Assembly (NCBI GenBank): GCA_963070105.1
Contig: OY718806.1
Span: 2,824,865-2,888,864, forward strand
Length of the DNA: 64,000 nucleotides
DNA from: Litomosoides sigmodontis
Lineage: Eukaryota > Nematoda > Chromadorea > Rhabditida > Onchocercidae
Direction: 5' to 3'
This document shows, one piece after another, positions 1 to 13,458 of this stretch. Each line of letters starts with the position of its first letter. Position 1 is the first letter of the stretch. A program made the translations under genes and the position numbers. Below the pieces are notes generated by a model. That model worked only from the letters and a program-made list of their open reading frames with translations, was not told the DNA's origin and did not search any database.

Positions 1-801
1 ATACAACATTTTATCCAAATCCATTTGTCAAAGTCTACTTGTTACCGGGAAGAAAGTAAATACTACTTAAATAACTTACAGCGTTAATTTGATTCACTCA
101 TGGTACTGCTTAACTTGTCTTCCGTATGAGTATACCAAAAAGTCTACAGAGTATACGTCGCAGGTAGTTATGAGACCTCAGATAAATATTTTTCAGAGTA
201 TCTGACACTCGTAGAACTAAATTTGTGTCTAATACCTCAGATCCAGTATGGGACCAAACACTGGAATATACAGTGCCGTTTCATGAACTATATAGTCATT
301 ATCTGGAATTTACTGTTTGGGATTACGACAAACTCAATGACGATAACGCTTTAGGAAAGCTTGTCATTAGTCTTTCAGGTGATTTTAATTAAATACTATG
401 AGGGCCTATGACATATCGGCATGTGTTGTGCTTTTTAATGGAGTATAAGTCCGAATTAGTATGGATTTTTTCTTTTTGTCTGTTTTTTGATTCTGTTTTT
501 AATAATTTTCACTGATTTCGAATGTTCCATCTTAATTCCTCTCTTGAAATTTACAGATAGAGATAGAAAGCTAGTCTGCAATAGCAAACGCTTTTCATTT
601 CCTTTTTATTATAAATTTACAGATCCGTATATTTTGGATGGTACCTCACGTTGGTATCCACTTCATCCAACAGACAATGATTTAGCTGTGCTGGGTTTAT
701 CTAGTCCGGAATTCCAAAGAACGATTGGTACCATAAATGGATTTACTTTGCCGCATTATAACCCAAGTACCGCATTTACGGTTCATTTTACCGAAATTTA
801 A
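1..801 (+). CDS. C2-domain protein of the Piccolo/RIM/clarinet type, 3' end only
   Basis: Three exons, cut by the window's left edge: <1-55, 197-378 and 623-801, with phases that fit. Together they encode most of one C2 domain and then a stop. Visible family features are NPFVKVYLLPG, RRTK, SDPVWDQ, VWDYDKLNDD and the closing RWYPLHP. This set is closest to the C2A domain of Piccolo and RIM, presynaptic active-zone scaffolds; nematodes have a related protein, clarinet, with C-terminal C2 modules. C2 domains bind membrane phospholipid, often with calcium. The Asp-rich third loop (WDYDKLNDD) is kept, while the first-loop DP is NP as in Piccolo. The domain ends about 45 codons before the stop, so this is probably the protein's C-terminus. 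Which active-zone gene it is cannot be decided from one domain. Confidence 0.82.
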
Positions 802-2776
802 ATATTCGTATGAAATACCAAGTTTTACTCCTCCAAAATTACTGGAAGATGAAGATGGCGTGGTAATTTTACTTGCGTTGCCGTATCACTTTGTTCTGCA
901 AAAAATTTATTTTTTTTATTCTGCAAACTACTCTGCAGCAATCCCGCAGTTCGAATCTTATTTGAGAAATCCTGATTCATTGCCATCAACTTCAATACAA
1001 ATGATTTAATTTGTAAAATCTTGAAATTTCAGCATATTTGGATATAACTTGTCCAACCATTTGATGATCTGAATGTTACTGAATTGAACTCAATAGAATC
1101 TACGTGTTTGGGTTTGGCAAGTTGCACGATCTCCAAAAACTTCTCAGGATCGATGAATAACTTCAGAATTCTTATTGTTTGGAGAAGTTTCATCAAAATA
1201 ATACTCGTTGGAAACGAATGCCATTTCTATGTATCTTTGTACTTCTAACGAATTTTCAGCACGCTTTTGAATTTGCCCTCTATTTTTTTATCTCCATTTA
1301 CGCGAATATATTTTGTTAAAATTTCTGGTTTCAAAATTTCGAAGTCATAAAACAAATTCAGGTATTGCAGTAAAAAAGAAGGTTTGTTGATGTACGACAG
1401 TGATCATTCTGATGGTGCGGAAAATTCAATTTTGTTGACCGATCTTGTTGCGCTACGCAGCACTACATGTAAAATCAGTTTGAGTTTCACTTAACGCGCT
1501 GGGCATTCTGTTTACTGGTTGACTAGTTAGTTTCATAAAGCTGTGACATCTGTTGCTCTATGTAGTTGTTTATTTTTTGTGTCATGTTATCAGAAGCTAT
1601 GATATTGCACAATGAAATCCATAATTTATCGCTTAAACATGATTATATAGATGAGGCAGTGGCCATATGAAGTGATCAATTGTCCCGTTCCGTTCAGTTA
1701 CTGTTTCGATTATCCACCGTTAAGACTATAATTTATAACAGAGAAGATGAAATCAATGTAATGCATTTTAGAATTAAATGTGTAATGTGTGTAAAATGTC
1801 CAGTAGGATTTTTTTTATTAAGTTTTTATTTATCGCTCCTGTTATCATCAGTTGTGTCTAGTATTAGGGTATGATGTATCATTCATTCACTTATGTTAAT
1901 GATAAAATTGTATAAGCACAAGAATTGTTTTACTATGGACAACCAATAATCAGTTAGTTTTCACTAATTTGCATAGCTCCAGTAAATTTATCAAAGAATC
2001 GTGGGAATTTCTAACTTTCAAACTTCTTAGTTTATCATTTTCAATTCTAGCTTAGCTTCATCAAATAACTTGAAATTATCCACATTTAGGAAAATAAATG
2101 AGGATACACTTGTGCGGTCACATTAAGTGAATGGGAACTGTGCGGAGTCCTCGTGTTTCATTTTGTTTTTTCTCCTTGTAGCTAAACGATACATTCGTTC
2201 GTAGTATACAGGGAAACTCCACTGATCGTTGATTTAGTGTTATAGCGGGAAAATTCATGGTAGCTTCGGCGGTATCACCTTCAAGACAGATTGTAATCTA
2301 ATGTTTTTCATATGTTTGTTTGTTCCTACCGTTCCTGGAACACTCACTGATCGGAGAAGCAAATGTACCGTCTAGCTGTCATTTCTGACACTGTGCGCAC
2401 TCTGTAGGGATACTGTATGCCCTTTCAGATCCCGCCAATCTATTCCACAATAATCTCCTCTCTTGATCACTTTATGATAGCACTAAATTGACTTCCCTAA
2501 CTAACACCTCTGAAATCTTCAAAACCTATCCCGTCTCTCTCATCCCTGTTTAGCTTGGTCCGTTTCATTTTCATAAAGTGCTTCTGCTTTCATATTTCGT
2601 TCCGTTTTTAATTTGGCTTTTGACTGACTTGTTAGTGATTAATGCCGTTTTATTCTCGGAATTTGCTAGTGCGATAATTCCGGACTATAATCTTCAGTTT
2701 TGTCTTATTCTGAATTAACGATTCTGAAATGTGACTAGTAGATTTTGCGCCACTTTGTTTTGCGTTTGCAGAGGGT
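802..2776. other. 3' flank of the C2 gene and intergenic DNA
   Basis: AT-rich DNA with only short open frames that show no family similarity or matched splice phases. It should hold the 3' UTR of the C2 gene and the promoter of the methyltransferase gene. I see no repeat longer than homopolymer runs. Confidence 0.6.
2765..2771 (+). promoter_or_regulatory. Likely trans-splice acceptor of the methyltransferase gene
   Basis: TTTGCAG ends five bases before the ATG at 2777, and no upstream coding exon is needed. This is the usual position for spliced-leader addition in nematodes. An ordinary 5' UTR intron would look the same. Confidence 0.5.
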
Positions 2777-4855
2777 ATGATGGGCGATAGACCCGTGTGG
2801 AAGAGAATTCAAGTTTTGGATGGTGGATTTGGCACTGAGTTGGAAGCAACTGGTTACAATACTGATGTGAATTGTTATTAATTTATAAATGAGTGCTTTT
2901 CTATTTATGTGTAGGATATTTTGGATGAACAATTTCTAAGAATAAAAAATTTTTACTGGGAAAATTAATTTTCTAATGATCATCTTGATTTTTATTGTTG
3001 ACAGTTTGGAATTTCTGTGTTTTAAAGAAGATTGTGATAAATTTTATGAATAGTAGCACGTCTTTTCTTCAATACCATAAATACAATGCGTAAATGTTGC
3101 AGAATAATTCACTTTGGAGTGCTGCAGCATTGTTCGACAATCCAAATCATATAATTCAGGTACATAAGCGGTATGTGTTTTATGTGTATAATCTATTTAA
3201 CAACTATACCAAACTAATGCAGTTAAAAGCTTTGAAGTGAGTATGACTTTTGATATTGCTGAAGTGCCTGTGCAAGGCTGATATCACATTCGAGCGGTGC
3301 ATTCAGTGATGATATTTAAGTACACATTTTCACTTATTGTTGTACATGCTTATATTGTATAACAATTTAGCTTCATCGAAGCTGGCAGCGATATCATTAT
3401 TACGAACACTTATCAAGCTTGTATAACTACAATGATGAATGCACATGGCATGACGAAGGCTGTGGCTGAAACATCCTTGAAAGTAACTCATCTGCTTTCA
3501 TCTTCTTTCAGGTTTGTAGAACTGTACAATTTTAAAAAATCTTGCATGCAACTTAAATTTGAAGGAAATATGTGTTTTGGTTACTTTTTAACTAATTTAA
3601 ATCATATTGTGATTCATATAAATCGGAAATGTTGTTGTCCAACAGAAATTGGTCTCACTGGCAGAACAAGCAGTTGAAGAATGTTCAATGAAAGGAAAAA
3701 TAAAGATAGTTGGTTCAGTAGGACCATATGGTGTAATTTTTAATGATGGTTCCGAATATCATGGGAATTATGTTGATGGGCTTGAACAACAGGTATGAAT
3801 TACATTTAAATCCAGTAAAAATTTTGTCGATAAGTTATAAAAAATTTAAATGTATATGTAGAAGTAGTTAGTGTACGGTTAATATTAGATTATTTTTTTT
3901 TGTCCAGGTTATGGTTGATTATTATATACAACAAACCATACCATTGCTTCAAGCAGGCCTCAAAGTTATAGCCTACGAAACAGTTCCGTCATACAAGGAG
4001 GCAATGGCTATATTGAAAGCAGTAGATTCTATTGATTATTCGTATTATTTTTGGATATCGTTCTCTTGTAAAGTAAATTTTGATTTAGTATTCAGTAGCG
4101 CTTATGAAATTAAGCTGTGTTACTTTATTTTTTGTATCGGATTGCTCAAATTTGAAATATTTTAATAGATAGCCTTTTGCAGAATGGTGAAGAAACCAAT
4201 CACAGTGAGAGTTTCAAGAAAAGTGTGAGGGAAATTTCTCATCATCCCAATATTCTTGGGATAGGTATGTTGGTCTTCGAGTTTTTGTATCTTAAGTTGG
4301 AATGACATATAACATTCCTTTAAGTTCAGAAAATTTAGGAATTAACTGCACATCACCAAATTATATAACATCGCTGTTGCAATGTGCTAGTACTTCAGCT
4401 AATTCGTTGCCATTTATTGTTTATCCAAACAGTGGGGAAGTGTACGAACGTAGCACGAAAAGGTTCTATTTTTTTGTAATATAGTCGTCTTTTTTAACAT
4501 TTTGTTCCACAGTGTATTTTCTATTTTTTCATGTATAATATATTTATTATTTATGATTGATGGGATGAATTCGTAAAAAATAAGGCTGCTCTTGTGGCTA
4601 AGCATTTAATTAACCAGTAACTTTTGTTAGAAGTTAGGATCCTTTCAAATCGTAACATTCAAACTGGTATTTTCATCGCGTTATTTTTTCAGATGGAGAA
4701 GTGGGAAATGTACCTTTCCTGATATAACACAACTAATGGAGTGGAAGGATTTAGGTGTGAAAGTGGTAGGTGGTTGCTGTCGAGTTGGGGCTGATAAAAT
4801 CAAAGAACTTAGCATATTAGTTACAAAATTGAATTCCGGATACACCATAGCCTAA
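2777..4855 (+). CDS. Homocysteine S-methyltransferase
   Basis: Eight exons (2777-2866, 3103-3170, 3371-3482, 3646-3792, 3908-4072, 4183-4264, 4339-4462, 4693-4855) join in phase into 316 residues. The protein belongs to the S-methyl_trans (PF02574) family of cytosolic TIM-barrel enzymes. These move a methyl group from a donor such as S-methylmethionine or betaine to homocysteine, giving methionine. The three zinc-binding cysteines are present: Cys225 in GINC and Cys291-Cys292 in GGCCR. The N-terminal DGGFGTE (15-21), the barrel segment EAGSDIIITNTYQA and the VGSVGPYG strand also match. Its length is that of the single-domain enzymes, without the extra modules of MetH. The methyl donor cannot be told from sequence; S-methylmethionine-type is my guess. 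The start follows a likely trans-splice acceptor. Confidence 0.95.
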
Positions 4856-6094
4856 TATTCTGCAAATTGTTAAAACCAATTTTTTTTACGAAATACAATG
4901 TATCTTAAGTGACGGTGTATTTTAATCTTTTTTATTTATGAAATGAAATGTGTTTTTAATGAGTAACAAAGAAGTTTCGTGCAGCTTTTATTAGTAAAAC
5001 ATTCGTTGATAATTAATTGTATCGTGGAATGATTGAGACACAGCATACCTCCTATGGGTCGTTCTCATTATGTCACAATATTTCCTGTTTTTATGTTCCT
5101 TTGCTTTTGCTTTACATTAGTTAAATTTTTGTTCTTTTTGACCTTCATATACTGTGCGTTACATAAATTGTTTGATATTCTTGCCATTTTACTGCATTGC
5201 TTGCTTTGTATCTCCACGAAATAGACGCTTGAGATCGTTTTCATAGTCGCGATTAAAAATCTGGAGTTAGGAGTTAGGAGAAAGTCATTCATATATAAAA
5301 GCTCCAATTACTGCCACATTTTCCCTCCTTACATGATGGGTTCCAGCACACCGTAAAGTAATTATTCATTGTCGAAGTATCGTGTCGCAAACAAGCGATA
5401 AACATCTATATATACGAATCAGCTTACTGCAGTCATTTTATAACACTCTAGGCTTACATTAACTTTTCACTTTCATTAACTTATCGTATTGATTACTATT
5501 AACATTCTTAAGTCAGTTTTATAAGTTAATTTCAGAAGCTATTAGCTTTAATAATAGTTAACGACGACCATTATTTAGTCTTTTCGTAGCTCCCTAGGTA
5601 AAGGACGTCGTCAATTAAGCTTCAAATAATTGTTAGCAAGCTACACCCCGCTCGTTTCAATGACGGATGCGGAGAATTTGGTACCACATTTTTTTGGAAT
5701 TTCTAAACCTATATCATATAGCTTTGCCAAATTCACATATTCTTCAGTTGTTGCTAACAGCTTATAATTTTTTAAATACATTTTGAAGTGATGAGAAGAT
5801 TCATGAATCAAGTCTGCTGTTCTTAGAAATGAACTTAAAAATTGCAAACACATCACTTAGTGAGACTAAAAAGTTTCATATTGTTGCAGAGCATCCGACG
5901 TAAACTAAAATCGAAGTTGACAAAGAGGAGGGAAGCGAGGGAGTTAAGCATGTCGGCTTGAATCGGTCGTGTTCGTGTGCGTTATGTCGTGGGTATATGT
6001 CAGCTTTTTGTGGCATGATAGAGTTCCAAAGAAGTGTGCAGAGGTTTCAGTGTTGCTACGTGAGTTGTGCAAGGTTTGGCGGTTTCATTTGCAA
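4856..6094. other. Intergenic, methyltransferase to INTS14
   Basis: AT-rich, no gene that I can support. A 71-codon minus-strand open frame at 5641-5856 has no recognisable relative and no clear splice partner. The first upstream part is the 3' UTR of the methyltransferase gene and the last part the promoter and 5' UTR of INTS14. Confidence 0.55.
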
Positions 6095-8733
6095 ATGACT
6101 GTGTACTTGGCCGTGGATTCATCTTTATCAATGCGATTACCTATCGATGACAACAGTGAAATATCAAGACGGGTGGTTGCATGCCAGCTAGCTTTACAAA
6201 CTCTCCAAAAAGTTCAGGCACTGGATGTGGATCGTAAAATTAGATTGGTGCGTTTAGCTTTAAGTATCAAAATTATGGGTAAGCTAAACGAATGAAAAGA
6301 GAGTTGGTACAGTTGCATTTCAGGTTGATTTTTCACACAATTCAAAGATTATATCATGCGACACTCGAAACATTGGAGATGCTGAAAAGAATTTGAATTG
6401 GTTCGTGTATTCCGCACATTTTGTAGGAACAGCTGTTTCGTTATTTGTGTGGGCTGAAGACTTGTTCGTTTTTTAACTTTGAACAGAGTGGGGCGTATAG
6501 AATTCGCTAGTCAAACTCCAAATTAGTATCAGGTGTTTTCGTGTTTTGTCGCGATTGGAGATTCGTCATTGATAGGCATATATTCTTTGAGAATTTCTTA
6601 AACTTGTTTATAATTCGAAGATTACATATCAATTTCAAAAATTTGATGAGGGTTTTGCAGCATAGGTGCATCTGCTTCAGCTGACTTAATTTCGTTGTTC
6701 TTATTGATAAAAATGGAAAATGACGATGAAACTAGCATCCTTGTAGTCTTCACGGATGCATGTGCTTTCACTCCGGTAGGTAAGCTTTTTTATTCGTATT
6801 TATGTGAATTGGTAATTTCAATGCTTGTAGCTTTAAATAAGTTTCCAGAGGCCTGATTTCTTCCCATTTAAGGAAGAAGTGAATTTAACACATTTGCCAA
6901 ATTGTACAGTGAAATTTGCTTGTGTTTTGGATGAAGGTTTAACGGACGAAAATCAGATTGCTCGATTGTGGGCTATTTCATGTACGTTCGAATGGTGTTG
7001 TTATATTCGTTTTTTCGCTTTATGTATGAGTTCTTAAATAACCTTCAGAAATGAATGGTTTGATTGTGTACAGTATGATTTCTGTCTTACGAATTTTTGT
7101 GAGTATTATTATCCATAACATCAAAGTTGTTTTAGTGCAAACGGAATCTTTCAAAGAGGAAATTGAGCTTGAAGACAGTAAATCCTGGATGCCGTATTTT
7201 ATGTCGGATTATGATACTATAGACAGTTATAGTGATGCGCTTGCAAAGGATTTATGTCCTATGCCGACATTTTTGTTAAAATGTGGCTCATTAGAAGCGT
7301 ATTTCTCGGTATGCGGTTGTATCCGATGATTATTTTGAAACCTGAATTGATTTCTGTGTGTTTACTGAAAATTTAACCACTAGTTCACGCTGCAGTTTGT
7401 TTTAATCACCAAATTTCAGACTCTACCATCGACTGACAATGAAGATTGGAAAACAAGGATTGAAATAATTGGCTTCGTTCCTGTAAATTATTTGGCGAAC
7501 ATACCAACCACTCGACATCATTTTCTTATCCCATTGCCGAGTGTGTTGTTATATCAATTTTTGTTTCGTGTTCCGCGAGTATCTTCGAAAATCTGGGCAT
7601 GTTATCATTTCAGATAGTGAAGATTTTCTAAACTTGTTGTCTACCACACTGCGCTCAGAGGAAAACGTGGCCATCTGTCGTGTGGGTAAAAATTTGTATG
7701 GCGGATTATGTCATGCTGGGTAACTTTTGCGTAATTTTTTTGTGTTAATTTTTTGAAGTAACTCATGAAAAACATTATCATGCATCTATACAAAAATGAA
7801 TGATTCTTTGGCAATAATATTTGATTCGTGAAAATTATTTTTAGCATAAAAGAAGAAGATCCTTCAGTTTGCCGACTTTTAATTGTATTATTTCCACCTG
7901 GCGTGATGCCCGTTCCTTGGTTGCCTCCATTTAATACAATGTGTTCTCAGGTTGCTTTGCGAATTTTAAGTTTTTTTCATAAATTATAACTCACTTTCCT
8001 TGCAATCGTGTCTATAAGAATTCGTACTTCAACTGCTATATATTTACAACGTTACAGAGCGTTGTTGATGCGGCAAATGAAGGGCAGTCGTTCTGTCTCG
8101 TGAACGATGGTCTTTCTAAACCTTCATATTCTTCAGTACAAAGGACTTGCTGGTACGAGGTTCACGGACTACAGAGTGATATCCAGAAAATTGCTCGGTT
8201 GCTGAAGAAGATTCCCGATAGGACATTATTATTTTATTCGGTCCTAATCTCTTTATATGCATGACATTTTATCGTTGACATTTTCCTTTCAATATTTGTC
8301 ATTGTATTTTCAGGAATTAAATAGGATACGTTCTTACTGTTGTGCTCTTGGTGCCGAAGATGTTTTGGAAAAGTTAATTCAGGTTTTGGATGAAGAGAGC
8401 TCTGCACAATCACCGTTAATTATCAAACATGCCTTGTACGTGAATGAAAAACTGAGGTAATTCTTTTACTTTTTTGTGTACTACCCCACTACTGATAACC
8501 GATGAAATTGGCAGCCAAATAAATGGAGTGATAAAGTACAAGAATAATGCAGTAACTGAGGTGGTTGTTGAGCAGCTTCTACAACATCTACCACTAAGAA
8601 TCAGTTGTTTGAGATATCTTTAACTAATGTTGTTCGATTTTAGGATGTACGGTTTGAAGAATTCAGCAGAAATCCTACCGTTACAGTAAATTGTAATAGA
8701 AATGCCAAGCATAATGATATTTATGCTTTTTGA
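6095..8733 (+). CDS. INTS14: Integrator complex subunit 14 (VWA9-like)
   Basis: Twelve exons: 6095-6247, 6324-6406, 6661-6775, 6849-6981, 7136-7308, 7420-7540, 7614-7719, 7845-7950, 8058-8240, 8314-8456, 8515-8560 and 8644-8733. They join in phase into 483 residues (human INTS14 is about 518). Integrator cleaves snRNA and paused mRNA transcripts made by RNA polymerase II; INTS14 pairs with INTS13 and INTS10. The N-terminus is a von Willebrand A domain with a DxSxS MIDAS (DSSLS, 8-12), an IRLVDFS strand and VVFTDAC. Later landmarks match INTS14: a strand with RIEIIGFV, a PVPWLPPF turn, a VQRTCWYEVHGLQSDIQK segment and the C-terminal helix ELNRIRSYCCALGAEDVLEK. The junction between 6981 and 7136 is uncertain: a possible extra exon near 7050-7098 has a good donor but no matching phase. 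The last exon rests on phase only. Confidence 0.9.
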
Positions 8734-10011
<1,278 letters not shown>

Positions 10012-13000
10012 ATGTTGAAATTGCTTGCTGCTGCCGCGCTTATTATCTTTACTATCATTCCATTGTTATTTTCCGTTATACCGAATTCGATAGAAGCATT
10101 TGGTAAATCTTGTGTTAGTCGCTTCTGACTGTCTATAACTTGAAATTGTGTGGATGGATTGGAATCATTGGAATTCATTTGTTTTACGTTCGTTGTCAAT
10201 TAAGTGAAATTAAATCTAATGCTCTTGGGAAGTTTTTATGAATTATATTATTTCAGATAGCAAAAATCACTTAGAATGGAGCTATTCAATAGTGATAGAT
10301 GCTGGTTCCACAGGATCCCGTCTTTTTCTCTATAAATACCGCTCTGTAAGCGATCAGGAATTAATTGATATAAAACCAGTTCTGGATAAATTATCGTTAC
10401 GTCCAGTTGTGAAAAAAATCACTCCCGGATTGTCTTCATTTGAGAATAAACCTGAGGGTGCCGCTGGTGCGTCACGTATTTTTTTATAATTTGTTGTTTG
10501 TTCAGTATTACTGTCGAAAGAAGTAGTTATGTTTTCTTTCCAAATGTGCCTAAAAAGCAACGCAGATGAAGGAAAAGTCGGAAATGCAAATGATGGATTT
10601 TTCGATTCCTTATAATTTTTAATTAGGGTAGTTATTTGGAATAGATTTCTTAGTCATATTTTTCAGAGTACATTAAGCCTCTTCTCGATTATGCAGTTGA
10701 ATTTATTCCATTGAATAAGCATTCGTATACAACCCTCTTCATATTTGCAACAGCTGGAATGCGTTTGCTTCCTATAAAGTACTGAATTTCATTTCTTCTA
10801 TTATTACAAAATAATCCATATAAAGTCGGTACATTTGGCTAAGATTTAGCTTTATTGGTCCATTTGGATTTAGTTTAATGCGATCGTTCCAGATAATTTA
10901 ACTTATTTTAATATTTTGAAATGTATCCTTTTGCAGAAAACAAAATGAGCTGTTGCGGAACCTACACCAAAATCTGCCTTTTCAAACAAACATACAAATC
11001 ATTCCGGATTATATTAAAGTTATCGAAGGAAAATGGGAAGGGATTTATTCATGGATTGCTGTAAATTATATTCTTGGCCGGTTAATTGCTTTTTCTTCAT
11101 TTCCTTTTACTTATTCTTGATGAGCTGTTATGCCCGTGGTGTTCTATTCAGATATCTGTAATTATAGAAATAGTTCTCTTTCAGGTTTAATCGTAATAAA
11201 ACAGAATTTTCTCGGCAGTCTACTGTCGGTATCATAGACATGGGTGGCGCATCAGTGCAAATCGCAGTTGAATTAAATTTAACCAATGGAATTAATGAAT
11301 CTGTAGAAATCATCAACTTGGGCTCTAAGGATAATGAGGAGACATACAGGTTTATTCATTATTTCTTAGTATGTTCGTTTTAGCTTGTTTCTTAACGCAC
11401 TACTTGCAAGGAATTGAGCTACCATATTTTTAGCTACCGACTATTTGTGGCAACATTTCTTGGTTATGGCGTGAATGAAGCTCTTAGAAAGTATGAACAA
11501 AAATTGTATAACGATCTAATGGTACAAAATACTAATGGTAATAAATCTTCCGTACGAGATCCTTGCTTACCGACGAATCTGTTCAAAACGGTAAAAAGTA
11601 ATGATGGTTCACACTTTAATCGGAAGGCTAGTATTCTTTTAATTTGAATTCTATTATTCTAGCCTACTAGGTTAACACAAAAGCAGCAGACTGTAGATTT
11701 CAAGTCACTGCAAGTAGGCTGGAACCATTTTCGAACAAATTCGGCCTTGGAAATACTCTAGAGCTTCCGCGTGTGGCATGTGCAGTCTGCTTTCTGTCCA
11801 TACAACATTTGGCTAGAAAATAATCCGTTGTTATCACTTTCAGTGGTGGGAAGCGGCAGTTGAAAGCAGCGATTTATGTTTGCCTCAGTCAGATCTTGAG
11901 GAGCTCATTAAGCTTTTTTTAAGCTTTTTTCACTCTCCGAATTTGTTTGAAATGGCAGACGACATTTTTTTTTCTGACAAACATGCATTCTTCATTAACT
12001 TTTTACAGAATTATGAGAGGATCACTTCGGCTGGTCCTTTCCATTTGCTTTTGAATATCGCAATCTGAGCTATATTACTTTCCTCAAATTGTTTAGAGGG
12101 ATACTTCATTATACATTCATAAGCAGTTCTTGGATCTTTAAGGATGGATCCTAATTTAAAATAGTAAATTCATATAAAAACTAATGCGTTTGAATTCGTC
12201 TAGTAGCTGAAAAGGCAAAATCTGTTGCGCCTCACTTTATACATCACATTTTACGGTAAAAGATTTTAATTTTTGCAGGGTGTTGGAGATTGGGACACTT
12301 GCGTAAATAATATGACGTCTTTATTGACGGGAACAGTGACGAATTCAAAATGTTATGCACAAAAGTGTTTGTTTGGGCTAGTTCGCTCTCCTCCGATTTC
12401 TTTATCAGAAATTGAGTTATACGGATTCAGTGAATATTGGTTTTCGTTGGAAAATGTCTTATCCATGGGTGGGCAGTATGATTTCAGTAAAACGGCATCG
12501 AAAGCACGTCAGTTTTGTCGTATGAAGTGGTCGACAATACTGGTTGGTTTGTCATATCTATATAATGAATTATAGTATTTTTTTCGTTCGTAGGTTTATA
12601 ATTTCCCAACCGTTGAAGCTTTAATTTTGTTTCCAAGTTTCGCCTACGAAAGCTTTTTAAATCTTTGAAATCCATTATTTTTTATTCTGATTTTATCTAA
12701 AATTCATTGTTTCGCAAATCGTACTGTCTTTACAGCAGTCTTAATGCTTCTTCCATGCTTCTTCCATAATGCTGATGTAGTTTCAGATGCAGCATCGGAA
12801 TAATTTCTATCCCAAGGCTGATGAAGGTCGACTGCGATCACAGTGTTTTAAATCAGCATGGATAACGGCTGTTCTTCATGAAGGTTTTTCCGTTAGTAAA
12901 ACTCACAATCGCTTTCGATCTATACTTGATGTCAATGGGCAAGAGGCGCACTGGGCGTTGGGAGCTTTGTTATATCACGTTAGGTTCGCCGTTTCTTGTT

Positions 13001-13458
13001 TAACAGCTAGTTTCTTATTGGTTCTTGATCAATTTTTGAGAGATTTAAAGCCGAAATATTGGAGCTTGAGTTTTAAGTTTTTGTAAGAGAGAAAAGTTTT
13101 TGGAATACAACTTCAAATTTTTCCACTTCCTTTGATCAGAATTTTATTGTTCTTAGTGAGCAAAGCCTTGGACTGCGTTTTTATTCATGCAATGTACGCT
13201 TGACCACCATTTCAAATTTACTGTTGCAGATATTTTCCACTTCATGAAACCATACCACGCAAGTCACAATATCCGAATTACCAAATAGTTGGCAACGAAG
13301 TTCCTATATTTTGGATTATATCGTTAATTTCATTTGTTGTCATTGTACTGCGGGTATTATACAAAGTTGGGAAAAAAAGATATTTGAGACGTGATCCGTC
13401 CATGTGGGGATATATGTCGTTATTGTTATCACGGGATCAACTTTACATGCATCCTTGA
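10012..13458 (+). CDS. Golgi-type nucleoside triphosphate diphosphohydrolase (apyrase)
   Basis: Nine exons (10012-10102, 10257-10466, 10667-10778, 10937-11080, 11185-11349, 11434-11590, 12279-12542, 12787-12983, 13230-13458) join in phase into 522 residues. GDA1/CD39-family enzymes hydrolyse nucleoside tri- and diphosphates to monophosphates. The Golgi members clear UDP and GDP left by glycosyltransferases. All five apyrase conserved regions are visible: DAGSTGSR (45-52), FATAGMRLL, the [18 protein letters not shown] segment with its catalytic Glu, [12 protein letters not shown], and [15 protein letters not shown]. One hydrophobic anchor lies at residues 5-25 and another near 471-491, the two-anchor plan of ENTPD4/7 and nematode NTP-1/MIG-23. 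Several NxS/T sites are present. The exon 6 donor at 11590 is the only doubtful one: the frame runs on about 15 codons before a stop. Confidence 0.93.

Noticed and set aside
5641..5856. 71-codon minus-strand open frame between the methyltransferase and INTS14
   Set aside because: No relative, no signal peptide and no convincing splice partner; kept only as a note in the intergenic entry.
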